A stretch of 23,209 nt of DNA. Origin: Botryllus schlosseri. Lineage: Eukaryota; Chordata; Ascidiacea; Stolidobranchia; Styelidae. The notes beneath the pieces are model-generated. The model worked only from the letters and a program-made list of their open reading frames with translations, was not told where the DNA came from and did not search any database. Positions 9,416-19,882 of this stretch are shown here, in pieces. Positions within the stretch are counted from its first letter, which is position 1, and every line of letters starts with the position of its first letter. The stretch is taken from positions 1 through 23,209 of the forward strand of contig ATSW01012404.1 in assembly GCA_000444245.1 (NCBI GenBank), written 5' to 3'. Both the position numbers and the translations under genes were made by a program.

Positions 9416-10542
9416 GCTTACACCAGTGGTTCTTAATCTTTTTTCCTCCAGTGCCCCCTTTCAAAAATTGCCTAGCTGCGGCGCCACCTTATCTTAAATA
9501 CCGTAGTAAAAAACAATGGGAAGTGGTCGAAGTTCGCTAGGTCTTTTCGGGTTGGGACTTTACTATTTGAAATATTTCGCACTTGAATCGCGCCTGAGGA
9601 CCACTCGAGTAATTAACGAACTTGTATATGTGCTATATTCGGGATCAAATCAAGGTTGTCATTCATAACGACCTTCGGGTAGGTCTACCGGCTCATACCA
9701 TCTGGTTCGAGCTAGATATACACATCCCGATTTCACTTATGTGATTGGCAATATACGGGGAAGTTGATTGTATTGGTTTTTATTTCATTGTTTTGTGTTA
9801 CTACTACTAGTAAATCAACTGAGAATGTAACAGAGGTCTTTTCTCGCATTGAATTAGTACTGCACCCAGCTCTTAGCTTTAAGATGAATGTATTCCAAAC
9901 AAAGTAAACCATATTATATAACGCTGATCCGCGTTGTGGGTGACAAAACTAAACAGTAATATCATTTATGATACGATGAAGAAATATTATGGCGAAATAA
10001 TTTTGTAGCTCTTAACTACAATTATATTTCAATAATAATTTTGGCCGGAAAGCTTCAAATCATATTTAATGTACAAGGAGGATCACTCTCAAAACTGGTA
10101 GCGTACAGCAGTACCATCTGAACTGTTTCGACACAATATGCGCTGCAGGATACAATAAGTATAACTCGGGAGTGTTTTAACGGGGAGTTGGATATCCAAA
10201 AGTACGCGCAATTTATTTTACATGAATTATACTAAACCAGTGCATTCATGGAACCAGCGTAAGTGTAAATTCCACGCAGGCGCGACGAAGAATTTCAAGA
10301 TTTGACAGATTTTGTCAAATGTTAATTTGTAATGAGAACTCAGGGATATATAGTACTCTTGTTCTACTATATAATCATATGCCCCTACTACGCCATCTAC
10401 TGCGACATCATTTTTAGTCAGCGCCCCCTGAGCGCAGCGCCCCCCATAACGCTCCTTTCGCGTTTTCACCCCCTTTATAATCCAAATCGTCACTGGGTAG
10501 GGGGGCGCGCTGGAGACACGGTTAAGAACCACTGGCTTTCAC
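9416..10542 (+). mobile_element. Nested hAT element (CAGTGGTTCTTAA type)
   Basis: The element is 9424-10534 (1,111 bp). It begins CAGTGGTTCTTAATC and ends GGTTAAGAACCACTG. Its subterminal GCGCCCCC-rich stretches are near both ends (TGCCCCCTTTC on the left, GCGCCCCCTGAGCGCAGCGC on the right). The target duplication is GCTTACAC (9416-9423) against GCTTTCAC (10535-10542), 7 of 8 matching. It sits inside the larger hAT element, so it is the younger of the two. No transposase domain is visible. Confidence 0.88.
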
Positions 10543-10794
10543 AGAGTAGAATGAATGCGTGCTCACAAGTACAGGTGAAAATATCCACCCCACTTGTGGG
10601 GTTTGGGGGCTTCGCCCCCGGTAGTTTGGCTTATCGCACTGTGGGGCCCAAGACCGACGTTTTTTGGGGTGGGATAACGAAGAGATTTTTGGGCCCGGAT
10701 TTGCGGATGACCAGTATAGCTGTTGTAAGGTGTATTCGTGTGGCGCGTTGTATTCGTAGTTGCCCGAGTAGCCGCGTCTTGTGGTTGTGGGCAA

Positions 10795-10975
10795 TGAGCA
10801 AGGTAGCGCGACAAGGTGCTTGGTCCGACTCCGAAACGCTTCTTCTATCGATATTGTCAGACAGAAAAATATTATTCAAGTTGGCGTGGTCGGTTAAATC
10901 CATGGCCGTCGGCGCGAAAGACCGTAAACGACTCTGGGCATTAGCACGTTTATCTGGACAAGGCAATTTTATCTC
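10795..10975 (+). pseudogene. Possible Myb/SANT-like (trihelix) DNA-binding fragment
   Basis: From the ATG at 10795 the frame reads MSKVARQGAWSDSETLLLSI and goes on to LWALARLSGQG. The spacing W-(S/T)-D-x-E-x-x-x-L, a hydrophobic centre and a final A-x-L helix resemble the Myb/SANT-like domains of animal regulatory proteins and transposon-borne ORFs. The frame runs on into the nested hAT at 11026, where the sequence loses any resemblance. It lies inside the outer hAT, between its two inner insertions, so it could be cargo or part of an original transposon ORF. The assignment rests on a short pattern. Confidence 0.35.
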
Positions 10976-11017
10976 GATTCAGCAGACTCAGTACCATAAA
11001 ATCACATGGATACCATC

Positions 11018-11740
11018 ATGTAGATCAGGGCTGGCCAACCTTTTCAGCTAAAGGGCCATATTCGATTGACGAACTATTGCGCGGACCATTATCCGCGCGA
11101 AGCGTGAAAATTTTTTGAAGTTCATAGTTCAATAATATTGTCACTTGATTATATTGCGGGCCTGTTGTATACCGCTGGGCTAAGTTTGCGAGGACTGGGC
11201 TATTCGGCGCATGGACATATCGATATCGAAAGCTGCGACCAACATGCGTCAATCATTTCGTGCCTAGGTTTCATAGTCGACGGTCTTACTGCCAGTGCAA
11301 ACGCAAGGTCGCATATGTTGAACGACACTTTGTCTCGTAATCGCTAATATAGTTAAACTCAATCTGATACATTGGGTGTTCTTCAATTTTCACAAAAGGG
11401 CAACAATATTAAGAACAAGAAATCGAGTGACAACATAGTGCGCTAAGCTTGTAGAAAATTTTTACCTTTGATAAATCTATCGCAAATTATTCTGCTTTAT
11501 TGTAGTGTACGAAGATATACCAATATATGAATGGTATTGATGGATCTGCCAATGAGTCGAAACCGATATTTTAGTCATCATATCTCAAGTGTTGCGGCCA
11601 GACTAATCGAATTTTGGTTGGCCTCGCAAGTTCACAATCTGTGCAATCCATTTTTGATGATATTAGAAATTTCAGAAATTACCTCGCGGGCCACTCGAAA
11701 CCTTCTCGCGGGCCACGGGTTGGCCGGCCCTGATGTAGAT
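11018..11740 (+). mobile_element. Nested hAT element (CAGGGCTGGCCAACC type)
   Basis: The element is 11026-11732 (707 bp). It begins CAGGGCTGGCCAACC and ends GGTTGGCCGGCCCTG, terminal inverted repeats of about 15 bp with one mismatch. It carries GGGCCATATTCG and CGCGGGCCAC subterminal motifs. The perfect 8-bp target duplication ATGTAGAT lies at 11018-11025 and 11733-11740. It has no transposase and is a second, independent insertion into the outer hAT element. Confidence 0.92.
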
Positions 11741-11915
11741 AATTAAAATTACGATCAAAACCCTCTAAATGTCACTCTCTAGCACCAAATAATTGCAAAT
11801 GCCGATTGCATACTTTACATCATTTCAATTTTTGAGAGTCCGCCGGTCCGCCAGACATTTTTTGAAATTCCACCGGTCCGCGAGGTGAAAAAGGTTGAGA
11901 ACCACTGCTCTAGGG

Positions 11916-12285
11916 TATCTTGCTCGTTATATACATATACTACGGTACTGAGTATCTCTAGCAAGTTTCCATACTATGTTGGTATCCTACTGGGTCGTAA
12001 AACCTGATTTGGTTTGTCAGCAGGTAGAAACAGTGAGCCAGTTGTAGTCTAGCCTTTGGTCCACATGGTCATGGTCCCTGCTCTATCACAATTTCTGACA
12101 CGTGTTGTGTAATTCATGCATATCCTACCTAAAATATACCAGTCGCAGATATAGTTCAGTTCGGCACTTATGGTGTATTTGCATAAATACAAGAACAATA
12201 ACACTTTCATGATTACTTTTTCAAAAGGGGGTCGACATGAATTTTTATAATTAACCATTACACGCCTTACGTCAATCTTCAATGT
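11916..12285. other. 3' flank of the SLC37A4-like gene
   Basis: This stretch lies between the outer hAT element and the SLC37A4 stop codon and should hold that gene's 3' UTR on the minus strand. No canonical AATAAA was found on that strand within it, and no other feature was recognised. Confidence 0.5.
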
Positions 12286-15200
12286 TCATTCGACTTTGGA
12301 CTTCATAACTCCAATCGAAAATACGAAAAACTGAGACATTACCGCCATCAGAAACCAGATTAGCAAAATAAGTTCGAGACTGCTAAAAGCAGCATGCCAA
12401 GAGTAACTCTGCACCACCATGGTAAAGGGAAGACCGCTGACGATGAGACCAACATTCCCAAATAAAGCTGCCACCGCATGGCTTGTACCTGTAGAACAAA
12501 GAATAAATGAAGTCAGTTGAATGAAATTAAATTCAGGCACCAATTAAAGTTGTCAATATCAGTTGATTAATATTTTCATAATTTCAAAACACCACAAAAC
12601 TGCGATACAATGAAAGATAGTACGGTGTCAAAACGACTTGGAGTAGTCTTTGAGGTCACTGGTCAGACACAGTTAATGATTGATAATATCCAAACCAACC
12701 ACAATGCTGAAGAGTTTTTTATCCGGTTCATGGTTTAGACGCAAGTTCAAATAATGGACTCAATGAGTAACGAAGTACGACAAAACACATCATCGATATT
12801 TGCGAATACTTAACACAAAACATTTCAAAATTAAGAAGACATTGGTAAAATACCCACCTGAAATGTCCGATGCTGATATTTCTACAACCGTAACTCCAAC
12901 GATGCTGATCAATGAAAATTGAATGTACCCGATTGCAAATGCCAGAGTCAGAACATAAGCATATTGACTGGGCATGTCATCAATATAATTGCTTAGAATA
13001 AAAATAAATAGACCCAAAAGCCCCACAAGTGGCATTAGCAGCAAATTGCGTGGATGGCCATTTTCTCTTTTTCCGTATCTGGATTTCATCCAATCCCCGA
13101 TTGCGCCTGCAAATGAAGAATGCTTTACAGTTATTGCTGACCCAATATCACTACTGTTAAAGTATTTCCGGAAGTGGTTAGTTACAAAGTAATTATACCT
13201 TTTCTAAGTACTCAAGTAGTTTTCCACTACTTGCAGATCTTACTCAAGTAAATCTAATTTTCCGCAACTTCTACTTTGTCATATTTTGTGATTTAAATTA
13301 TTTACTTTTCCACTGCCGTATCTTCAGTTTGTCAAGTAGAAGTATTATATTAATCCAATTAGAGAGAGACAGGAATTTCGAGGCTGTTTTCACGGAGCAC
13401 CAACAAAGTTAAGCAAAGCCTAGAATTTCTGTCTCGCTTCCCACAAAGTAGATATGGAGTGACAAATAGTATCAGTGAATATAATTTAGGTGGTGGGTTG
13501 CTTGGTTCTGTTCAAACTGCGTTGCCGACCGTATCAAATATTTCATCACAGTAAATATGGCTCATCAAAACATTTGGAACTAAGGTTTCACAATCTAGCA
13601 TCTACCTATCGTATTGTAATCTGGCAGCACATGGCATGTCTAAATCTGGAAAGTCTCAATAAATGTGCATTAATTTCGCTACCAGATAACTCGACCCATC
13701 ATTGATAAATTAATGACAGGGTTACTTAAACTTCTTGAAACCAAACATTGTTAGCGATTAACATTGCGACCCACGGACTCAAAAGTTGACAGCAAAGACC
13801 TGTAAGTAGTCTTAATCCATGGCAAAAATACGAACAGGCTATCCCTCGGAGCAATATATATATAATAATATCATGGCCAAAGTTACCGTCTTATATTTTA
13901 AGGGCTTCTTGGAGGTACAGAACTTCAATGTACAATTGAATAGTATATGCATACTGAAATGAACTTGAATATTTTCGGCTGACATTCGTCATGGGTAATC
14001 GTCAGCAAATAGTAGAGAATTGGAAAGAACATTGAATATCAACAATCGTATCACAAAATATGACGTCACTAGCATGAAATTTCGAATGAGAGAGCGTTCA
14101 ATGTACTATTTTTAGGTGGTACACGAACTCCTTAATCTTAGAACTCCATAACCTTAAAAAAACAAAACTTTATTCCCTGCATTCTAGCATTTCCGAGATA
14201 TAAAGCGAAATTGTGAAAAATTGTCCAAATTAACCATGATTTAAGGTACTACTTCTACTTGAGTAGATTCTTGAGTCGCTACTTCTACTTTAGTAGCCTT
14301 CTTCACTGCTTTGACCACCTCTGAGTATTTCACAATAGCTAGAGCAAAGAGTTTAGGTACAAGGCTGATTCTGTATGCCATGCCATGTCACTGAGATCAT
14401 GCTTTAGCTTTCCGTCTTGTATTTCAATATTTACCTGATGAAATATTTCCAGTGATGCCGCCCACTTGAAAAGCAGTTGTAAACGATGCGGCCATTTCTC
14501 TGCTTGCATTTTTTTCCTAAGATTAAATCATCACTTGAAATCATTAAAAATATCAATATCACTAAACCCTGTTGGCATTTGTCACCGGTAGAAAGGTCAT
14601 ATTAGATAACAAAACGATACGAGCCTCATCAGCGACTGCTAAACAGCGACAATGTGTTAACCCAATGACAATTTTTAAAAAGGTGTCAACCAATTGTACA
14701 ATGTTATTCTACAGGCAACACAACAAAATTTACTATTCAATGTCTTAGACTGGTTCATCGTCTACAATTATGAACAGAAAGAGAATATATGTGGGTTGTA
14801 GAGTCGATGAAATCAAAGTCAAGCTCAACACTTCAATTGCACTTGCATTGTCAGGGGTATCTATCATTTAATTGCAATTCACAAAATATCGGTGATAACT
14901 AAAATAGGTGATTCACTATGCACCTGCCGTCTGCTGCCGACATTTACAGATTTCATTGGATTCATAACTTGGGCACCTAGCTCCTGTAACTATAGATAAC
15001 TAACCCACAAATAGATGCGGAACATGACTGCACGATTGGGCAACCGGACACCAAAAGCAATTCCTGGACAGATATGGTACCATAATTATTATAATTTCTA
15101 TTATTGGAATCAGGACGATTAGGCTAATACATTTTGCAGTCAGGTTGCCAGCTATAATCTTACCCTATTTGTTGATGAAGAAACCAGAAATTGCATGCCA

Positions 15201-17133
15201 TAGGCTATACTGTTTCGCAGCCGTGAAGTCACACTTTGACATCTATCCTCAGGCTAGCAATAGTAATAATAGATATTGTAACACATGCATTCTTACCATT
15301 ATTAGGTACAAAGGCACCCAATCCGACATCACTCCTTTGCAAAAGAGGCAGGCCATGAATCCGTAAGACATAATGTAAATGAGGGGGCTATTGAATATAC
15401 GTCGAAGTGCATTTAAAAATGTTGGCCTCTCAGTTTTTACAGCTGGTCCAGAGGAAACATCAGCTTTATCCTTGACTTCGGAATGAGGCATATCGAAAGA
15501 GTCACGAATCAATATGAAGCACAGTGCACTGGTTACGATGGACAGAAATCCAAATATTCTAATTGATATTCTCCAAGAACCAAATTCATCCATGGCAAGG
15601 TTGGAAAAAGCAGGGCCGATCGCTGCTGCTACATTCATGCTGGCGCTAAGCAGACTCCATAATGTCCCGAACAACGATGGGTTGTACCATCTGAATGAAA
15701 TGTGATATGTGACCATTAAATGTTAGTAGCAGTCATCTAGCAACCACTATTTCAATATCACATCTGCTTTACCCAATAGTTTATCAAGTATAATCCCATT
15801 ATAACAGAGGGTTCTTAAACTCGAGAGCATGTGCCCCTTGGGGTTTGCGAACTAGTGTTAAAGAGAGAGAGAGAGGTTCATCTCTTTGTCAACCGGGATA
15901 AACATATTGAGTATGCAAAAAATATACTCAAAACAAAAACACAAACAATAATATTAATGTGTATATCGATGTGTATGGGTCCATGAATCTACAAAAACTG
16001 ATTATGCTTTGAGTGAGTGGGGCTGTAATTGCCTTGTCTAGCCATGTTAGTTATCCTATTTTAGGCATGCAATAGGCTGAATAGAGTTGAGCTTGATGTG
16101 ATGACCTTCCAGTCATCGACTTCTGAAATTTTGATGATACTCGCAATTACCCACAAAACTTGAACAACCCCGGGGGTGTAAAGTTGTTAATAACCAATTG
16201 ATGCAAGCTACAGACGCCTCATAAGTAGGTTTAGCTTTTAGTAATAATAAGTTCATTTCCAAGTACATGTTTCTAAATCTTGATATCATTGAAAAATTAT
16301 TATAACATCTTCAGTAGGCCTACTTAGTTGTACGAAGAAATTTACGTTCCATCACTAAGAACAGTTCGTTTATTAAGCAGTATACATGATATCTGAAAAG
16401 GCTGGAGAAACTCTCATTTAAAATACGCAAGTACTTATTATTTCCACTGTATGTTCTATATCCCAATCCCATTATGGAGTATTTCGATTTATCATCAGAA
16501 ACTTATTGCAAAGAACTTGAATATCAGGCAGTTTAGTCAGTCACATAGGGTGAGGGAATGAATATATATTAAAAAAGGCTATATATCACAGATCAAAACT
16601 TCACTCATAGTCTCTGCCACTCTGACCACCAATTTCATTTTGTAGGTCTATCTAAAAACACATAACAAACAGCATAACAAGATACAATCACTTAACTAAA
16701 TACAGCACAACAGAATTATATTTTGAATGCAATAAATTGATAATTCAAATTACCTCTTGAGTAGCTTCGCACACGATGGCCAGCCGAATCCCTGAAATAA
16801 TCCATTCAAAAGCCAGAGCGTTGTTAGAACATGATAAGAAGAAACGTAGCTGAAGGCAAGGTTGATGGCGCCACAAGTGAATAAACCGACGGAGAACAGC
16901 TTTCTGGGACTAGTGAAATCCACTAATATCCCGCTTACGAACTTGCCGATTGCGTAGCCTAATGCGAGAGCACTTGTTAATCCTCCGATCTGTTCGTTGT
17001 CAACGTTTTCATTGAGTTTGATGTTGGGGATGTTGTAGAACAGAGATTGCCGAGTTATCGTATATAAAGTGTATCCACAAAATAGCAGACAAAAGAGCAG
17101 TAGCTGCTGCCGATTAAGTACAGATCCATCCAT
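12286..17133 (-). CDS. SLC37A4: Glucose-6-phosphate/phosphate antiporter, SLC37A4-like
   Basis: Five exons on the minus strand, 17133-16754, 15690-15297, 14516-14435, 13106-12858 and 12488-12286, join in frame at GT-AG sites to give 435 residues (human SLC37A4 has 429). The family member moves glucose-6-phosphate into the ER lumen in exchange for phosphate. Visible landmarks are GYTLYTITRQ with Arg28 at the same position as human Arg28, the MFS loop GILVDFTSPRKLF, LWLLNGLFQGFGWPSCAKLL, FGTLWSLLSASMNVAAAIGP, FQVGGITGNISSG and SGTSHAVAALFGNVG. The C-terminus KSKVE has lysines at -3 and -5, like a KxKxx ER-retrieval signal (human ends KKAE). About 10-12 membrane segments are expected. Introns carry hAT and SINE-like insertions. 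It is divergently placed from TMEM167B. The fit favours SLC37A4 over SLC37A1-3, but substrate is inferred. Confidence 0.93.
12557..12680 (-). repeat. SINE/LINE-type 3' tail, copy 2, in SLC37A4 intron 4
   Basis: On the minus strand it reads AAGACTACTCCAAGTCG, TTCATTGTATCGCAGTTTTG, TTTTGAAATTATGAAAATAT and TAATCAACTGATA. This is the same order as at 2860-2985. It lies within the intron at 12489-12857 and is not expected to affect the splice sites directly. Confidence 0.65.
13161..14331 (+). mobile_element. hAT-like AAGTAG element with 8-bp target duplication in SLC37A4 intron 3
   Basis: The element is 13169-14323 (1,155 bp). The left end CGGAAGTGGTTAGTTACAAAG and the inverted right end CAGAGGTGGTCAAAGCAG are imperfect terminal repeats. 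The 8-bp sequence AGTATTTC flanks it at 13161-13168 and 14324-14331. Both ends hold ACTCAAGTAG/CTACTTGAGTAG motifs, a known style of hAT end. It lies wholly inside the SLC37A4 intron at 13107-14434, only 54 bp upstream of exon 4 in genomic coordinates. No transposase was seen. A related element is at 3422-4425 and a fragment at about 21170-21388. Confidence 0.82.
14517..15296. other. SLC37A4 intron 2
   Basis: This is the intron between the second and third coding exons, bounded by a GTAAGA donor and a TTAATCTTAG acceptor on the minus strand. No mobile element or RNA gene was recognised inside it. Confidence 0.7.
15805..16200 (+). mobile_element. Decayed hAT-like MITE in SLC37A4 intron 1
   Basis: The left end, CAGAGGGTTCTTAAACTCG followed by GCCCCTTGGGGTTTGCGA, looks like the ends of hAT elements that start CAGNGGTTCTNAA. 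The right end read inward, TTGGTTATTAACAAC followed by CACCCCCGGGG, is a poor partner. No target duplication was found. A (GA)n run lies at about 15861-15872. The host intron is 15691-16753 and nothing else was recognised in it. Confidence 0.4.
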
Positions 17134-17627
17134 AACACGAGTCTTTTAACTGTAGACAGTCTAAGTCGTCATAGCAAAAGGAAATGTTATCCAGAACGTC
17201 CTCAGCACCCAATGAACTGTACAAAGTACGACTGCCGCATGACCGCTGCAAATCTTACAAGGCTATGCTGCAAAACAAATTAACTTCTGCAGACCAGTAC
17301 TTCTAGATTGCATGTGTGAACACAACTCGCATCACGACAGCGCGATTTCGTATAAAAATCTGATATTTACGACACTTATTAAAAGTAAGCGGTGTCAAAA
17401 CCTATTTGGCAATGTTTTATATGTTATAAGCACGCCTCTCCTATTGATTATATTGTACTTAACAATCTTTACATACGCACTCTAGCTACGTTGCGTTCTC
17501 CGGTACTCAAGCGCAACGAGATATCAACATCTTGAATGAATGACGTTACTGAGTTCGGCCGTGCTTCTTTGCCATTGACACCTGGCTCGTTCTATTTCGT
17601 CGGGACTCTGTTGCCAGCGATGAAAGC
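17134..17627. promoter_or_regulatory. Head-to-head promoter interval, SLC37A4 / TMEM167B
   Basis: The 494 bp between the start codons of SLC37A4 (minus strand, 17133) and TMEM167B (plus strand, 17628) must contain both 5' UTRs and at least the proximal promoters. No TATA box is clear. An ATF/CREB-like half site TGACGT is at about 17540 (ATGACGTTAC). Shared control of the two genes is inferred from position only. Confidence 0.6.
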
Positions 17628-17631
17628 ATGA
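17620..17631 (+). promoter_or_regulatory. Three-codon uORF whose stop overlaps the TMEM167B start
   Basis: ATG AAA GCA TGA ends inside the TMEM167B start as ATGA, so termination and main initiation overlap. If the transcript keeps this leader, the uORF could affect translation by reinitiation. If a trans-spliced leader removes the region, it is irrelevant. Confidence 0.5.
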
Positions 17632-19882
17632 CAAATGGTAAGTATGGATAACTGAGCCTTGGATTAGTTGGAGTACTACCGTTTGAAAAACCCATTGACA
17701 TATGACGTGTAACTTGTGAGAATTGAGCATCTATTCTCAACTATTGTTGTCACAATTTTGTTATTCTCATCCGCTCAAGGCACGCGGTGCACAAGACACA
17801 ATGCAATGAGCAGATAGGAGGATGGCGAACCGATCAAATATCCACCATTCAAAACAGTGTTTGATGATGTTGCTTCGGCTGCTTCAGTGATAAACCTCGT
17901 GATACATAATAATTTGAAACATGCTACTGCTGAGACTCGAACCGGGGTGTCTCATTCCGGAAGCGTTGCATTAACCAACTGTGCCAACCTCATACGCCTA
18001 ACCACACCTAAACAATAATCTCCAGTAGCCCTACAAAGAGTATATTTCGATCAATACACAATATGCGGTATAATGAACAGATAAGACAGCGTCTAAACAA
18101 CCATATACATTATAGGCTACACAATACCCATCCTGTTGGTATCTAACTGTCGCCCCCTGCCTGCTGATGTCATTAGTATTATCCTATCTTTTCATTTGAA
18201 TAGCATATTCTTATTGAAATAAACCTCATCTTTTCATTGTATCGCAGTTTTGTGACGTTTTGAAATGATGAAAATATTGATAAAACTGATTGATTGATCG
18301 GCCAGCATACTGGTGATATTGATAATAGTGTTCATGATCTCTATGTTCTTTCTTGCCCTTTCATTCTATTCCCTTGTATGCATCTTCCGACGGTTTTGTT
18401 ATTTTACCCTTAAATGGGTGGTGCCATACTGGTTTTGATTTTATCATTTATAATCGTTAAAAAAGTAAGTCGCTATCAAATAACAAATAGATGTCAAAAC
18501 AACAGATTAATTTTACCATTTCAACTCCCAACATGATGAAATGTAAGTACATCATGTCTTAGCTCTCAAACTAAACCAGCCTAACCACATCAAGCATATA
18601 TGGAATTCAAGATGATGACAAGGCGGGCACAATCACCGTAGATGAAACTAAATCCAATCTATTTATTTCTTATATCAGTCTACTCCTTCGATGGCATGAT
18701 TGTGTTTGGGCTGCTTCTCATATGCACCTGCGCTTATTTGAAGAAAATTCCACGGCTCAAGCAGTGGATGTTCAGTGAGAAGAAAGGGGTGTGGGGCGTA
18801 TTTTATAAAGGTGAGTTTTGCTTGAAGTAGGGTTACATGAATGAATGAATATAAATATTTTTACCTACAAGAATTGTTATTTTCCGTCTATGTCTGAATC
18901 GATCGATATCAACCATTTACCATTTTCTTGCCCTTTCCAACTTTAATATATTCTATACACAACTTCCAGCCCAACTGCACCATTCAGTAAGGCTGTTAAA
19001 TTACGCATTAAGCTGGATCCTGGCTCGTAAAAAGTTGTCACTTACTTTGGTCACACAGAGTTACTAGTAGGCCTACTGCTGGTGTCCCAAGCTGCTGTCC
19101 GAGGCCACATGCTTTTGATCAAATCAAATGCAATTATTCGATTTGGCATCAATCCTAGAACCCGTAGGCGCTATCAACCATTTTCCTGCACTTCCCAATT
19201 TTAATATTTTCGGTATAGAACTGTCATTCCTACCGCACTATTCTGTTAATCTGTCCATCCTGCTAGATTAGTCATTAAGCTGGATCTTGGCTCCTAAAAT
19301 ATTGTGACTAACTTTGACCACACAGAGTTAAGGAGGACTTGTCCCAAGCTTTCATGATAGTTGTTTATTTTGCATTCATTTGATTTAGCATCAATCCTAG
19401 TAGGCTACCAGCAGACACTTTATTGGTTATATTGAATAGGATTCTGTTTATTTTTGACCTTGAAGTCCACGTTTAGTGGTCCTTGATATCAGCGTAATAA
19501 AATAGAAGCGGATTCCTAAAAACATACATCTCAAAGCTACAGAGCCTACTTACTGTGTTTGACAATTCATTAAAATAGCCATTGAATATTGAACACTAGT
19601 GTACGGAAATATCGAGAATGTTCTGTTGGTAAATTTGGAAGTAGTTCATAAATAATGGCAATTTCCTTATCCGAATTCGACAGACAAATTACCGCGCGTA
19701 AATCACTATTCATGAACAACAATTTTAGGATAGCTTGTAAATCCATCCTTTGCCGATACACGACAAAATGGAAGTTACTAATTTCCTTTTTATTCACAGC
19801 TGCTGTCATTGGAACGAGACTGCACATAGGGGTCGCTATCTCATGCGTGCTGAGCGCCGTCTATATTCTGGTATTAAAGTAA
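17628..19882 (+). CDS. TMEM167B: TMEM167B (Kish-B), small secretory-pathway membrane protein
   Basis: Three coding exons, 17628-17637, 18679-18810 and 19800-19882, give 74 residues, the same length as human TMEM167B. Exon 1 carries only ATG ACA AAT G before a GTAAGT donor; splicing makes MTNVYSFDG, against MTNVYSLDG in human. Exon 2 gives the first membrane helix (about 9-23), CTCAYLKK and [12 protein letters not shown]. Exon 3 gives [16 protein letters not shown] and the second helix, ending VLK. Kish proteins are Golgi/secretory-pathway membrane proteins, first linked to secretion in Drosophila cells; the exact activity is unknown. VYSFDG and the [17 protein letters not shown] stretches indicate the B rather than the A paralogue. 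The stop codon lies two bases before the POFUT1 start. Introns hold a tRNA-derived element, a SINE-like tail and a tandem duplication. Confidence 0.95.
17925..17998 (-). repeat. tRNA-derived SINE head in TMEM167B intron 1
   Basis: On the minus strand an A box TGGCACAGTTGG (17986-17975) and a B box GGTTCGAGTCT (17943-17933) lie 31 bases apart, right for an internal polymerase III promoter. The T-arm does not pair well (only about three of five pairs), so this is a tRNA-derived SINE head or tRNA relic rather than a working tRNA gene. Confidence 0.6.
18150..18297 (+). repeat. SINE/LINE-type 3' tail, copy 3, in TMEM167B intron 1
   Basis: It contains TTCATTGTATCGCAGTTTTG, GTTTTGAAATGATGAAAATAT and a terminal GATTGATTGAT repeat, closely matching the copies at 12557 and 21261. 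It is a separate insertion from the tRNA-like head at 17925-17998, which is on the opposite strand. Confidence 0.65.
18907..19402 (+). repeat. Diverged tandem duplication in TMEM167B intron 2
   Basis: Two consecutive units begin TATCAACCATTT at 18907 and 19172 and end GCATCAATCCTAG at about 19146-19158 and 19388-19400. Between these ends they share TTAAGCTGGATC, CACACAGAGTTA and GTCCCAAGCT. The second unit is a little shorter. Divergence suggests an old duplication. The intron is 18811-19799 and nothing else was recognised in it. Confidence 0.8.

Larger units (their letters stand above)
8671..11915 (+). mobile_element. hAT element (CAGTGGTTCTCAACC type) with 8-bp target duplications
   Basis: The element proper is 8679-11907. 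It starts CAGTGGTTCTCAACCGCCGG and ends with GGTTGAGAACCACTG. Both ends carry subterminal CCGGTCCGCG motifs on opposite strands, as in Charlie/Zaphod-like hAT elements. It is flanked by a perfect 8-bp target duplication, CTCTAGGG, at 8671-8678 and 11908-11915. Two other hAT elements with their own target duplications lie inside (9424-10534 and 11026-11732). Without them the original insertion was about 1.4 kb. No intact transposase is present, so it is non-autonomous. It fills the space between the KEN gene and the 3' end of SLC37A4. A 15-bp tandem duplication (CAATGTTGGCTTGTC) lies at 8781-8810. Confidence 0.92.

Noticed and set aside
10332-11051. Open frame of 239 codons
   Set aside because: It crosses the end of one nested hAT element, the outer element and the start of another, so it cannot be one gene. 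Only the short Myb/SANT-like part is kept as a possible fragment.
8679-11907. Retroviral or LTR-type element
   Set aside because: The ends are short inverted repeats with 8-bp duplications, and there are no long direct repeats, reverse transcriptase or capsid motifs. It is a plain hAT DNA transposon.
12049-12282. Small open frame beyond the SLC37A4 stop
   Set aside because: It lies where the SLC37A4 3' UTR should be, shows no family resemblance and has no acceptor linking it to that gene.
17925-17998. Functional tRNA gene on the minus strand
   Set aside because: The A and B boxes are good but the T-arm does not pair and no sound acceptor stem was found. A tRNA-derived SINE head fits better.
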